NCBI GenBank assembly: GCA_029987235.1
Contig: DALTWF010000029.1
Location: 1-20,049, forward strand
From: Methanocorpusculum sp.
GTDB taxonomy: Archaea > Halobacteriota > Methanomicrobia > Methanomicrobiales > Methanocorpusculaceae
DNA length: 20,049 bases
Direction of reading: 5' to 3'
Shown here: piece after piece, positions 7,669 to 15,110 of the stretch
How the letters are laid out: each line of letters opens with the position of its first letter
Position numbering within the stretch: position 1 is the stretch's first letter
Made by a program: the position numbers and the translations under genes
Notes under the pieces: model-generated
What the model saw: the letters and a program-made list of their open reading frames with translations, nothing else
The model's database searches: none
Told to the model about the DNA's origin: nothing

Positions 7669-8595
7669 TCAGACCGCGTACGCATTGGACGGGTCGTATC
7701 CTTCAACACCGAGTTCTCTGACCTGTTTTATGACTTTCTGGCGGAAGTATTCAAACTGTTCGTCATCCAGCTGCTCCGGAAGCATCTGGTTTGACGCCAT
7801 GGTCCTGAAAATCCAGTAAATCATACGGTCGACAACGGTGACGACATCGTCTTCCGATTTTGCGATGAAGAATGTCCGACCGATTTTCGGATGACGACCG
7901 CGTCTGCCGCCGAGCGTAATCAGATAACGCGGTTCATCGAAGTTGATATAGTGGAAAGGACATGCCCAGACACAGAAACCGCAGAGCATACAGCTCTTCT
8001 GATTCATGACGATTTTGCCGTTGGTAATCAGAATGGCTTTTTCACGGCAGTAGAAGGTACAGGTACCGCATCCGGTACAAAGTCCCATGTTGCGTATCGG
8101 TTTGCGAAGACCTGTAATACCTATTTCGTTCAGACGTTCGCTGGTACAGCCGTTTGGGCATGCAGAGACCGCGATTCTTACTTTACAGGGCATTTCCTTG
8201 CCGAAGAATTTCTCATCCAGTTTTTTTGCAAGGGACATTGAGTCGATGACAGCATATTTACAGTGCCGGGTGCCAAGACAGGAGGTTACATTAACGACTT
8301 CTGCACGTTCAGCTCCAATCGGCGTGCCGTTATTGGCAAGGGATTTTGCCATGGCGTTTAAGTATTCATGTTTGACATGGAGCAGTTCCACGGTCTGACG
8401 TGCAGTGAAGTGCACGTCTGCAACCTCATAACGGCGTGCAATGCGACCGATTCCGGAAAGCTGGTCGGGTGTCATCATTCCCGCCGGCGCTCTCAGCCGG
8501 ACAATATAGTAGTCCGGGTCGATTTCGGGGATAATGCCTCCTTTGAGGTAGTTTTCCTCATCCCGCAATCTGTTGGATGTTTTCGGTTTGGGCAT
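7669..8595 (-). CDS. Sulfite reductase-like siroheme [4Fe-4S] protein with two ferredoxin clusters (Dsr-like protein/AsrC-like)
   Basis: A 308-residue protein of the nitrite/sulfite reductase family. Residues about 30-90 form the ferredoxin-like half domain, with the siroheme-contact segment HFTARQTVELLHV (62-74). The coupled siroheme-[4Fe-4S] ligands are Cys106-x5-Cys112 and Cys146-x3-Cys150. An inserted double-cluster ferredoxin follows: Cys173, 176, 179, 183 and Cys202, 205, 208, 212. This is the compact one-subunit layout of AsrC and of the Dsr-like proteins described in methanogens, with no F420-oxidising domain as in Fsr. Likely role is six-electron reduction of sulfite or a related oxyanion, perhaps including selenite, but the substrate is unproven. 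It stands alone with its own divergent promoter region (8596-8793). Confidence 0.9.
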   Translation of the reverse strand: MPKPKTSNRLRDEENYLKGGIIPEIDPDYYIVRLRAPAGMMTPDQLSGIGRIARRYEVADVHFTARQTVELLHVKHEYLNAMAKSLANNGTPIGAERAEVVNVTSCLGTRHCKYAVIDSMSLAKKLDEKFFGKEMPCKVRIAVSACPNGCTSERLNEIGITGLRKPIRNMGLCTGCGTCTFYCREKAILITNGKIVMNQKSCMLCGFCVWACPFHYINFDEPRYLITLGGRRGRHPKIGRTFFIAKSEDDVVTVVDRMIYWIFRTMASNQMLPEQLDDEQFEYFRQKVIKQVRELGVEGYDPSNAYAV

Positions 8596-8759
8596 AGTAT
8601 ATTCTGATTAGGAGGGAGGAATATTAAGTGTTTGTATTGGGGCAGTTCCCCTGTCAGACTGTGCAGAAAATGGACGCCCGTATTTGCGGTGCTGCATTCA
8701 AAACATTTATACTGCGATTAAATAAACCTGTCCCGAAATCAATAGCCCCTTCCTGAGAA

Positions 8760-8767
8760 TTTATATA
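8760..8767 (+). promoter_or_regulatory. TATA box for the gene at 8794
   Basis: TTTATATA lies with its centre about 30 bases before the ATG at 8794, in an intergenic region shared with the divergent sulfite reductase-like gene. The spacing puts the transcript start within a few bases of the ATG, so the mRNA is probably leaderless; there is no ribosome site. Confidence 0.6.
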
Positions 8768-8793
8768 GATTACGGTAAATATAATAAGTAAAC

Positions 8794-9390
8794 ATGACAC
8801 AGAACAGTGAATATATGGAGGCCTTCTTTGGTGTCGAGCTCTACAAAAAGTTCGAAGACTGTCTCGGCGACCTGGAAAATATCGAAGAAGACTTAAAAGG
8901 CATCTCCAAGGAAGTTGCCCGGCTCGGCGGGGAACTTGATAAAGAAGACCGCCTTGGTACCGCCCGCGAGATGCGCGCCGCAATCTACGAGTCCGCGCAG
9001 CAGGTTAAAGACACCCGCACCTTCCTGCAGTTCTATTTCTCCCAGCGTGAAGAACTCTCTCAGCTCATTTTAGAACGTGATGCCTATATGCTTCTGCATG
9101 AAATTTACCAGTGGGACTTCCATGATGTGCGCGACCTCCGCGGTTTCCTGCGTGAATTCAAACAGGTCTGCAGCACCATCGGCTACCGTGTGGAAGATTT
9201 AATCGATTTCACTCACATGACATCGCATCCGGTCCCTGAAGACATTAAACTCTATCCGGTCTGCGCAGTTGACCGCCATGACTACTGTCTCTGCGGTCCG
9301 GATTTTGATGATATCATGTATATTGATGAAATCCGTGAAGAACTCGCTGAAAACGGTGGAAAGCCCCCAAAGCACCACCACAGAAATTAA
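8794..9390 (+). CDS. Acidic protein of unknown function with C-terminal CxC and His cluster
   Basis: This 198-residue protein is not recognised. Most of it is predicted to be helical and highly charged (residues about 10-140, with long stretches rich in Glu, Lys and Arg that could form coiled coils). The C-terminal part has Cys157, then Cys165-Leu-Cys167 within RHDYCLCGPDF, a run of acidic residues, and ends in KHHHRN; the Cys and His residues could bind a metal. No signal peptide or membrane segment is seen. It is a single gene with a TATA box upstream and a T-rich terminator downstream. It faces the double-cubane operon in the same direction but is separated by 215 bases including a new promoter, so it is probably a separate transcript. 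Confidence 0.8.
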   Translation: MTQNSEYMEAFFGVELYKKFEDCLGDLENIEEDLKGISKEVARLGGELDKEDRLGTAREMRAAIYESAQQVKDTRTFLQFYFSQREELSQLILERDAYMLLHEIYQWDFHDVRDLRGFLREFKQVCSTIGYRVEDLIDFTHMTSHPVPEDIKLYPVCAVDRHDYCLCGPDFDDIMYIDEIREELAENGGKPPKHHHRN

Positions 9391-9417
9391 TTCTTTTTTA
9401 GTCTATTTTGTTTTTTT
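9391..9417 (+). terminator. T-rich terminator after the unknown acidic protein
   Basis: Runs of six and eight T directly after the stop at 9390 in T-rich sequence, without an obvious stem; archaeal U-tract type. Confidence 0.55.
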
Positions 9418-9574
9418 AGAATTTTTGAGCTCAGTTTTGGGGCATTTTGTTTTTCCTGTCTTGCCAGGAATTGTCTGGTTATGGATGTAGGGAGGGGAGG
9501 GAGAATAAATAATATATAAAAACATACGAAAATATTTTATATAAAAAATAAATTATTTTTAATAAATAAGATAA

Positions 9575-9587
9575 TATAAATACTTTG
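9575..9587 (+). promoter_or_regulatory. TATA promoter core of the double-cubane operon
   Basis: The 13-base core tataaatactttg is found here, 18 bases before the ATG at 9606, and again at 15079-15091, 19 bases before the ATG at 15111. The TATA centre is about 28 bases before the ATG, so the transcript should start at or next to the ATG. Upstream, 9500-9574 is extremely AT-rich. This placement argues against the in-frame TTG at 9585, which would lie inside the promoter. Confidence 0.7.
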
Positions 9588-9605
9588 GCGTATAATTTAA
9601 TATCT

Positions 9606-10877
9606 ATGTCAGACTACGCACAAATGTGGAAAGACCTTGGAATGGATCTCCAGACTCACGACGCCCTCTGTCAGGTGCTCCCGACCGCCTTCGGCGATGT
9701 TTATCTCTCTCAGAAAAACCGTCCCGAAGCAATGGCATTCTGGGACTTTGTAGTATCCGAAATTCATGGGATACGCCCGTCAGAACTCATCGAAGCACAG
9801 AAAAACGGACAAAAAGTCTTTGGAACCTTCTGTGTATATGTCCCTGATGAAATCGTAATCGCAGCAAAAGGAATTGTAACAGGACTCTGCGGTGGTTCCC
9901 AGTTCTGGGTGCCTGGTGGAGAAAAAGTTCTCCCGAAATCCACCTGTCCGCTTATCAAAGCATCAGTTGGTGCAAGACTTGACAAAACCTGCCCCTTCTT
10001 CAGAATTGCTGACATGTATGTGGGGGAAACCACCTGCGATGGAAAGAAAAAAGCCTGGGAGATTCTTGGAACTGATGTTCCGATGCACATCATGGATCTC
10101 CCTCAGATGAAACGCGAAAAAGACCTTTCCAAATGGGCAGATGAAATCGCCGAATTTGCAAAAGTAGTTGAATCCTTTACCGGAAATAAAATTACTCCTG
10201 AAACTCTTGCAGATGCCATTCATACTATTAACGAAAAACGCAAGGCCTTAGCGCGTGTTTATGAGGCAAGAAAATCGAAAGTCCTTCCAATCAGCGGCAA
10301 AGATGCTCTGCTCATGATGCAGATTGCTTTCTTTGACGACCCGAAACGTTGTACTGAAATGACAAACAAACTTGCTGATGAGCTTGAACAGCGCATTAAA
10401 GACGGTGTCAGTGTATTCCCTGCAGGAACCAAACGTATCCTCCTTACCGGAACACCCCTTGCAATTCCTAACTGGAAACTCCACCACATCATTGAAACAT
10501 CGGGTGCAGCAGTAGTATGCGAAGAAATGTGTACTGGAACACGCTACTTTGAACATCTTGTTGATGAAACTCAGACAACCGTTGAAAAACAGATAGAAGC
10601 TCTTGCACAGCGCTACATGAAAAACAACTGTGCATGCTTTACTCCGAATAATGGTCGCATTGATGACATTCTCAGACTTGCAAAAGAATATCAGGTCGAC
10701 GGCGTAATTGATGTAAATCTGAAATTCTGCTGCCTTTATGACACTGAAGGATACACCGTTGAAAAAGCCCTCAAAGAAGCCGGCATCCCTGTATTAGGCA
10801 TTGAAACCGACTACACAGACGCCGATGCAGAACAGTTGCGCACCCGCATCGAAGCATTTGTGGAGATGCTGAACTGA
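9606..10877 (+). CDS. Double-cubane-cluster anaerobic reductase, 2-hydroxyacyl-CoA dehydratase (HgdB/YjiM) family
   Basis: This 423-residue protein belongs to the HgdB/BcrC superfamily and most resembles the YjiM-like branch that carries an [8Fe-9S] double-cubane cluster. Supporting motifs are CPLIKAS (Cys114), DKTCPFFRIADMYVGETTCDGKKK (quoted in part: Cys129 and Cys144 with the GETTCDGKKK signature), LTGTPLAIPNWKL, CEEMCTGTRYF (Cys305, Cys309), NNCACF (Cys342, Cys344) and KFCC (Cys375, Cys376). Known members are reduced by an ATP-hydrolysing activase and reduce small molecules such as acetylene in vitro; the natural substrate is unknown. The activase is encoded two genes downstream. The start is ATG 9606; a longer version from TTG 9585 would overlap the promoter. 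Only one subunit gene is present, as expected for a homodimeric double-cubane protein rather than a CoA dehydratase heterodimer. Confidence 0.88.
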   Translation: MSDYAQMWKDLGMDLQTHDALCQVLPTAFGDVYLSQKNRPEAMAFWDFVVSEIHGIRPSELIEAQKNGQKVFGTFCVYVPDEIVIAAKGIVTGLCGGSQFWVPGGEKVLPKSTCPLIKASVGARLDKTCPFFRIADMYVGETTCDGKKKAWEILGTDVPMHIMDLPQMKREKDLSKWADEIAEFAKVVESFTGNKITPETLADAIHTINEKRKALARVYEARKSKVLPISGKDALLMMQIAFFDDPKRCTEMTNKLADELEQRIKDGVSVFPAGTKRILLTGTPLAIPNWKLHHIIETSGAAVVCEEMCTGTRYFEHLVDETQTTVEKQIEALAQRYMKNNCACFTPNNGRIDDILRLAKEYQVDGVIDVNLKFCCLYDTEGYTVEKALKEAGIPVLGIETDYTDADAEQLRTRIEAFVEMLN

Positions 10878-10878
10878 A

Positions 10879-11154
10879 ATGACTGTGCAGACAGAACTGA
10901 ATTATTACATTCTGTTTGCAAATTACACACAGGGACTTGCACTCCGGGATTTACTGAAGGAAAACAATATTCCTTCTAAAATTTCCCCCACTCCGCGCAG
11001 TATTCAGGGTCCGCTCACCTGTGGTATGTCTCTTTTATTGACCGCAGAAGACGTTACATCCGCAAAACTCTGCATTGACTCAAACAAAGCAGAATATTTT
11101 GACATAGTAGAACTTCCCAATCAGATTCAGCCCGGACGAAATAAATTCTGTTAA
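10879..11154 (+). CDS. DUF3343 family protein, putative sulfur/selenium carrier
   Basis: A 91-residue protein with the DUF3343 pattern: an opening beta strand YYILFANYTQGL, a helix with LLKENNIPSKI, the segment SPTPRSIQGPLTCGMSL with Cys48-Gly, then a second helix. The family is labelled in domain collections as a putative Se/S carrier because of its conserved cysteine and its frequent linkage to selenium genes; direct biochemistry is lacking as far as I know. An additional cysteine is the very last residue (Cys91), an unusual exposed position that could be reactive. It begins one base after the reductase stop and ends 12 bases before the activase, so it is co-transcribed with both. It might pass persulfide or selenide from the downstream desulfurase to the reductase cluster, by inference. 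Confidence 0.85.
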   Translation: MTVQTELNYYILFANYTQGLALRDLLKENNIPSKISPTPRSIQGPLTCGMSLLLTAEDVTSAKLCIDSNKAEYFDIVELPNQIQPGRNKFC

Positions 11155-11166
11155 TAAATCATAGCC

Positions 11167-11937
11167 ATGACATACGGAATTGGAATTGATATCGGATCGA
11201 CTGCAACAAAAGTTGCAGTGTTTCACCCGGATAAAACCATTGCCAAACAGTTTATCCAGCCAACCGGGTGGAGCAGCATAGATACCGCGCAAAATGTACG
11301 TGCGCGGCTTGAATTATACGGATATAACGAACAGAACTCATCTATCGCAGCAACAGGATATGGCAGGATATGCGTCCCGTATGCTGATAAAGTTATTACT
11401 GAAATAACATGCCATGCCAAAGGAGCAATGTACTTGTATGCATCCGAAAATATGACCGTGATTGACATTGGTGGACAGGACACGAAAATCATCAGTATCA
11501 AAGACGGGCATGTAACAGATTTCATCATGAACGATAAATGCTCGGCAGGGACAGGTAGGTTTCTTGAAATAATGGCTAACCGCCTCGGTCTATCTGCATC
11601 AGAACTGTGTTCTCTTGCAGAAACAGGTTCAGGCATAACTATTAGTTCATTGTGTACAGTATTTGCCGAATCTGAAGTAATCAGCCTCATCGGTCGCGGA
11701 GAGAAAAAAGAAAACATTGCCTATGCAGTGCTTTCATCCATCATCAAAAAAGTTGCTTCACAGGCGAAAAGAATCGAAGCCTCGGGGGATTTTACCTGTC
11801 TTACTGGCGGATTGTCTGCAGAACCGTATATCGGTTTTTCTCTTGAAAAGGAATTAAAACGACCTCTTCAATTTAAAACTGAGGGGAGATTTGCCGGTGC
11901 ATATGGCGCCGGGCTAAATGCTTTGGAAACAAAATGA
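11167..11937 (+). CDS. Acyl-CoA dehydratase-type activase (BadF/BadG/BcrA/BcrD ATPase), reductase of the double-cubane protein
   Basis: The 256-residue protein has the ASKHA ATPase fold of HgdC-type activases. Visible motifs are the phosphate-1 loop GIDIGSTATKVAVF (5-18), DIGGQDTKII (100-109), KCSAGTGRFLE with Cys125, SSLCTVFAESEV with Cys163, and the adenosine loop LTGGLSAEP. Cys125 and Cys163 match the two cysteines each monomer gives to the [4Fe-4S] cluster at the dimer interface. The protein couples ATP hydrolysis to low-potential electron injection into the partner dehydratase or double-cubane reductase. It is the expected partner of the gene at 9606. Its stop overlaps the next start by four bases (ATGA), giving translational coupling to a cysteine desulfurase. 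Confidence 0.93.
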   Translation: MTYGIGIDIGSTATKVAVFHPDKTIAKQFIQPTGWSSIDTAQNVRARLELYGYNEQNSSIAATGYGRICVPYADKVITEITCHAKGAMYLYASENMTVIDIGGQDTKIISIKDGHVTDFIMNDKCSAGTGRFLEIMANRLGLSASELCSLAETGSGITISSLCTVFAESEVISLIGRGEKKENIAYAVLSSIIKKVASQAKRIEASGDFTCLTGGLSAEPYIGFSLEKELKRPLQFKTEGRFAGAYGAGLNALETK

Positions 11938-13079
11938 TTTATCTTGATAATGCAGCAACCACGCTGAAAAAACCGCAGGAAGTTATTGATGCCGTTGTAA
12001 CTGCAATGCAGTCAATAGGCAATTCTTCGCGCGGAACACATTCTGCAGGAGTTACCGCTGCTGAAACAATCTATGCCGCCCGCGTCAAACTTGCCTCGTT
12101 TTTCGGATGCAGCCGTCCGGATCATGTAATTTTTACATCCAATGTTACCGAGTCGCTGAACACTGTCATAAATGGGTTGTTTTCCCCTGGAGACCATGTA
12201 ATTGCAACTGAAATTGAACATAATTCGGTTTTGAGACCGCTGTATCACCTTGAAGAAGAAGCAGGGCTCGAACTGGATTTTCTCCCGGCAGACAAAAACG
12301 GGGTTCTGCAATACGCGGTTCTTCCTTCTCTTCTCCGGAAAAATACGAAAGCAGTAATTGCATCCCATGCATCAAATGTAACAGGAAATCTGACAGATAT
12401 CTGTGCTATAAGTAAATTCACTCGGCAGCACGGCTTATTGTTTATTTTGGATGCTGCTCAGACAGCCGGTTGTATCCCTGTAAATATGGCTGAATCAGGT
12501 GTGGACATACTCTGTTTTACCGGGCATAAGGGTCTTCTTGGTCCGCAGGGAACGGGCGGAATCTGTATTCGTGAAGGTATTGAAATCCGCCCGTTCAAAG
12601 TTGGCGGAACTGGTGTACAAAGTTATGAAAAGCATCAGCCGTCAGAGTATCCTACTCGCCTTGAGGCAGGAACATTGAATGGTCACGGTATTGCCGGTTT
12701 ATCTGCTGCAATAGATTATCTGAACAGAATCAGTTTGGCTGAAATTCATACAAAAGAGATACAGTTGATGAATGTATTTTATCAGGAGATGAAAAAACTC
12801 AGCAATGTTTCTGTTTACGGTGATTTTTCCGGTGACCGGACAGCGATTGTTTCGATAAACATCCGTGGAATGGATTCTGCCGCAGTATCATTTCTGCTTT
12901 CTGAAAAATACGGGATTGCAACACGACCCGGTGCACATTGTGCGCCGAAAATGCATGAAGCCCTTGGGACGGTTGAAACAGGTGTGGTCCGGTTCAGTTT
13001 TTCCTGGTTTACCACATTTGAGGAAGTTAATGAAGCAGTGCGCGCAGTGAAAGAAATTGCAGAGGAATATGGTTCCTGA
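11934..13079 (+). CDS. Cysteine desulfurase-family PLP enzyme (TIGR01977-like), copy 2
   Basis: A 381-residue class V PLP enzyme. It begins MIYLDNAATTLKKP, the family start signature; Lys199 in CFTGHKGLLG should form the PLP Schiff base; DAAQTAG at 173-179 contacts the cofactor; Cys336 in RPGAHCAP is the candidate persulfide or selenide cysteine. It resembles the copy at 5084-6223 in length and in the short HCAP active-site loop, so the two are probably distant paralogues with separate partners. Here it is translationally coupled (ATGA overlap) to the activase and shares an operon with DUF3343 and the double-cubane reductase. It may supply sulfide, or selenide if it acts as a selenocysteine lyase, for the special cluster or for trafficking through DUF3343. 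Substrate preference cannot be told from sequence. Confidence 0.9.
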   Translation: MIYLDNAATTLKKPQEVIDAVVTAMQSIGNSSRGTHSAGVTAAETIYAARVKLASFFGCSRPDHVIFTSNVTESLNTVINGLFSPGDHVIATEIEHNSVLRPLYHLEEEAGLELDFLPADKNGVLQYAVLPSLLRKNTKAVIASHASNVTGNLTDICAISKFTRQHGLLFILDAAQTAGCIPVNMAESGVDILCFTGHKGLLGPQGTGGICIREGIEIRPFKVGGTGVQSYEKHQPSEYPTRLEAGTLNGHGIAGLSAAIDYLNRISLAEIHTKEIQLMNVFYQEMKKLSNVSVYGDFSGDRTAIVSINIRGMDSAAVSFLLSEKYGIATRPGAHCAPKMHEALGTVETGVVRFSFSWFTTFEEVNEAVRAVKEIAEEYGS

Positions 13080-13133
13080 TGTAATTTCACCAACCTTTAT
13101 CTTTCGTCTGGAACAATACTTACATACAGATTT

Positions 13134-14339
13134 ATGACATTTGACCCCGGAGAAATACGGGCTGATTTTCCCGTCCTTGAGCATATTATCTATCTTGACA
13201 GCGCTGCAACATCGCTTTCGCCGCGTCAGGTGGTCGAAGCTCAGGTTGATGCGGAGTATCATTTCCGTGCAAATGTCGGTCGCGGCGTGCACCGGATGGG
13301 GCGCCTTGCGACTCACAAGTTTGAGGCGGCACGTGCCGAAATCGCATCCTTTTTCGGAGGTGCGTCCGGAACGCTTGCATTTACCCGCAATACGACCGAG
13401 GGCATCAATATTATTGCAAACGGTCTCGACTGGTCGCCAGACGACCGCGTAATTGTGCCTCTGCAGGAGCATCATTCAAATCTTCTGCCCTGGTTTACCT
13501 TAAAGGAACAGGGCAGGATTGCGGGCGTTGATGTAATCGGGGGCACAGACGGACACATTCGTGTATCTGACATAGAGGCCGCGATTACGGACGATACCCG
13601 TCTTGTTGCGGTCGGGCACGCGTCCAATGTGTTCGGCAGCATTGCGCCGGTAAAAGAGATTGCCGCGCTGTGCCGGAAAAACGACCTGCTAATGCTTGTG
13701 GACGGTGCCCAGACCGCGCCGCATCTGCCGATTGACCTTGCTGACATCGGCTGCGACTATTTTTGTTTCTCCGGTCATAAAATGCTCGGACCGACAGGTA
13801 TCGGCGGCATGTGGATTAAATGCGGCGCGCCTATGCCGCGACCGGTATTTTCCGGCGGAGGTATGGTTGGAAAAGTATCCGGTCAGAGTTTTACCACCGC
13901 AGGCGGCGCAGCACAGTATGAAGCGGGAACCCCGGATATTATCGGCGCGATTGGTCTTTGCGAGGCAACGCGCTACCTTTCCCGGCTCGGCATGGAATCT
14001 GTTGCCCGGCATTCCGAGTCTCTTGCAAAACAGGCGGTCCGCGGGCTTTCGGATATTTCCGGTGTGCAGGTTACGACACCCGATTCCGGTCACTTAACCG
14101 GCGCGGTTTCGTTTACAGTTGATGGTGTGCACCCGCACGAGGTTGCTTATTTCCTTGACGAAGCAGCTGCCATTATGGTCCGCTCGGGCGAACACTGCTG
14201 TCAGCCGCTGATGCAGAAACTGTTTCCGGACGGAAACGGCGGGGGAACTGTTCGTGCGAGTGCGTACTGCTACAACACAGAAGATGATATAGATATGCTG
14301 GTTGCAGCGGTTGAAGAAATTGCCGGGATGGTAAAATAA
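13134..14339 (+). CDS. sufS: SufS/CsdA-type cysteine desulfurase
   Basis: A 401-residue class V PLP enzyme with SufS character: N-terminal FPVLEHIIYLDSAATSLSP, GRGVHRMG, FTRNTTEGIN, EHHSNLLPW, PLP lysine Lys216 in FSGHKMLGPTG, and the active-site loop VRSGEHCCQP with Cys355 as the catalytic cysteine next to a second cysteine, Cys356. The longer, type II loop separates it from the two TIGR01977-like enzymes in this window. It lies 54 bases after the previous operon, with a possible TATA element (CTTTATC) near 13095, so it may have its own promoter. The next gene, FdhD-like, starts about ten bases after its stop. Archaeal SufBC is not in the window, so the local pairing points to sulfur delivery to FdhD for pterin-cofactor sulfuration rather than general Fe-S assembly. 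Confidence 0.9.
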   Translation: MTFDPGEIRADFPVLEHIIYLDSAATSLSPRQVVEAQVDAEYHFRANVGRGVHRMGRLATHKFEAARAEIASFFGGASGTLAFTRNTTEGINIIANGLDWSPDDRVIVPLQEHHSNLLPWFTLKEQGRIAGVDVIGGTDGHIRVSDIEAAITDDTRLVAVGHASNVFGSIAPVKEIAALCRKNDLLMLVDGAQTAPHLPIDLADIGCDYFCFSGHKMLGPTGIGGMWIKCGAPMPRPVFSGGGMVGKVSGQSFTTAGGAAQYEAGTPDIIGAIGLCEATRYLSRLGMESVARHSESLAKQAVRGLSDISGVQVTTPDSGHLTGAVSFTVDGVHPHEVAYFLDEAAAIMVRSGEHCCQPLMQKLFPDGNGGGTVRASAYCYNTEDDIDMLVAAVEEIAGMVK

Positions 14340-14349
14340 GGTGATACAG

Positions 14350-14967
14350 ATGATGGATGAAAAACCGGTTCAGATAATAGTTAACGGTCGTGCGGCTTTA
14401 ACGCTGATGACGCATGCAGAGGAAAAAATCGAGCTTGTTATCGGTGCGCTTCTTACTGAAAAGGTCATTGAGTCAATGGATGACATCGAGTCGTTTTTGG
14501 AAGAGGAGACGCAGGTCAGTATTGTTACGAAGAATCCGTACTCGATTCTTCTTTCGCGTAAGACGGTTCTTGCCGGCTGCGGCGGCGCGTCTTCGTTCCT
14601 TGACGCAGGAAAATTAAACAGGGTTGAGCAGACGTTTTCTGTAAGTGCTGCTGATGCAAAGGCCGCGGCCGCGCAGGTTGCTGACTCCCGCTGGTTTGCC
14701 GGCGGTATCTTTGATAAGCATGGTACGCTTCTTGCCGCAGCAGAGGATATATCCTCGCAGAATGTTTTCGACCGGCTGGTCGGCTATTGTCTTCTGCACA
14801 AAATTTCTGCGGCCGGCTGTTTTATTGTGCTGAAGGGTAACGCCGGCGTGGAATCGATGCGGAAGGCGGTCATCGCGGGCGTTCCGTGCGTGGCTGTTAA
14901 AGGCGAAGTCACCCGTGCAGCAGCTGATGCGGCGGAAGATGCCGGTATCGTTTTATTTATCTTCTAA
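14350..14967 (+). CDS. fdhD: Divergent FdhD-family sulfurtransferase (formate dehydrogenase accessory protein)
   Basis: FdhD moves sulfur from a cysteine desulfurase onto the Mo/W-bis-pterin of formate dehydrogenase. FdhD hallmarks seen here are the opening VNGRAALTLM, helix ELVIGALLTEKVIES, the active segment LAGCGGASS (Cys77), AGGIFDKHGTLL, AEDISSQNVFDRLVGYCLL, and the C-terminal AVIAGVPCVAV ending in AEDAGIVLFIF. It is short (205 residues against about 260), has only one cysteine where most FdhDs have CxxC, and has SSQN where the classic signature has GRHN, so it is a diverged member. The start is chosen at ATG 14350 because GGTGA lies five bases upstream; GTG 14341 lies within that site and ATG 14353 is also possible. 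Linkage to SufS matches the known desulfurase-FdhD relay. Confidence 0.82.
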   Translation: MMDEKPVQIIVNGRAALTLMTHAEEKIELVIGALLTEKVIESMDDIESFLEEETQVSIVTKNPYSILLSRKTVLAGCGGASSFLDAGKLNRVEQTFSVSAADAKAAAAQVADSRWFAGGIFDKHGTLLAAAEDISSQNVFDRLVGYCLLHKISAAGCFIVLKGNAGVESMRKAVIAGVPCVAVKGEVTRAAADAAEDAGIVLFIF

Positions 14968-14990
14968 TTTTTTGTGCGCTCTTCTTTTTA
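14968..14990 (+). terminator. T-rich terminator after fdhD
   Basis: A run of six T follows the stop directly and a second T-rich stretch ends near 14990. The rest of the 143-base gap up to 15110 is AT-rich promoter sequence. Confidence 0.45.
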
Positions 14991-15078
14991 TAATATATAA
15001 AACAAATGCATTGTTTTAAATACTATATTTTTATAAAAATAAATGAAAATTTTATGTATATATACTTGTTTACAACAC

Positions 15079-15091
15079 TATAAATACTTTG
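15079..15091 (+). promoter_or_regulatory. TATA promoter core of the YedE-TusA operon
   Basis: Identical over 13 bases (tataaatactttg) to the core at 9575-9587 and 19 bases before the ATG at 15111. Both are preceded by a very AT-rich stretch that includes a further shared string, taatatataaaa (about 9509 and 14990). The match suggests a common promoter type or regulator for the two operons. Confidence 0.7.
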
Positions 15092-15110
15092 ACCGCTAAC
15101 ATAATTTTGC

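Noticed and set aside
9585..9605. TTG start for the double-cubane reductase
   Set aside because: The TTG lies within the TATA promoter core; the expected transcript start is about 9603, so ATG 9606 is the only usable start.
12888..13475. 195-codon minus-strand frame across the second desulfurase and SufS
   Set aside because: It crosses two well-supported genes on the plus strand and has no homology-like motif.
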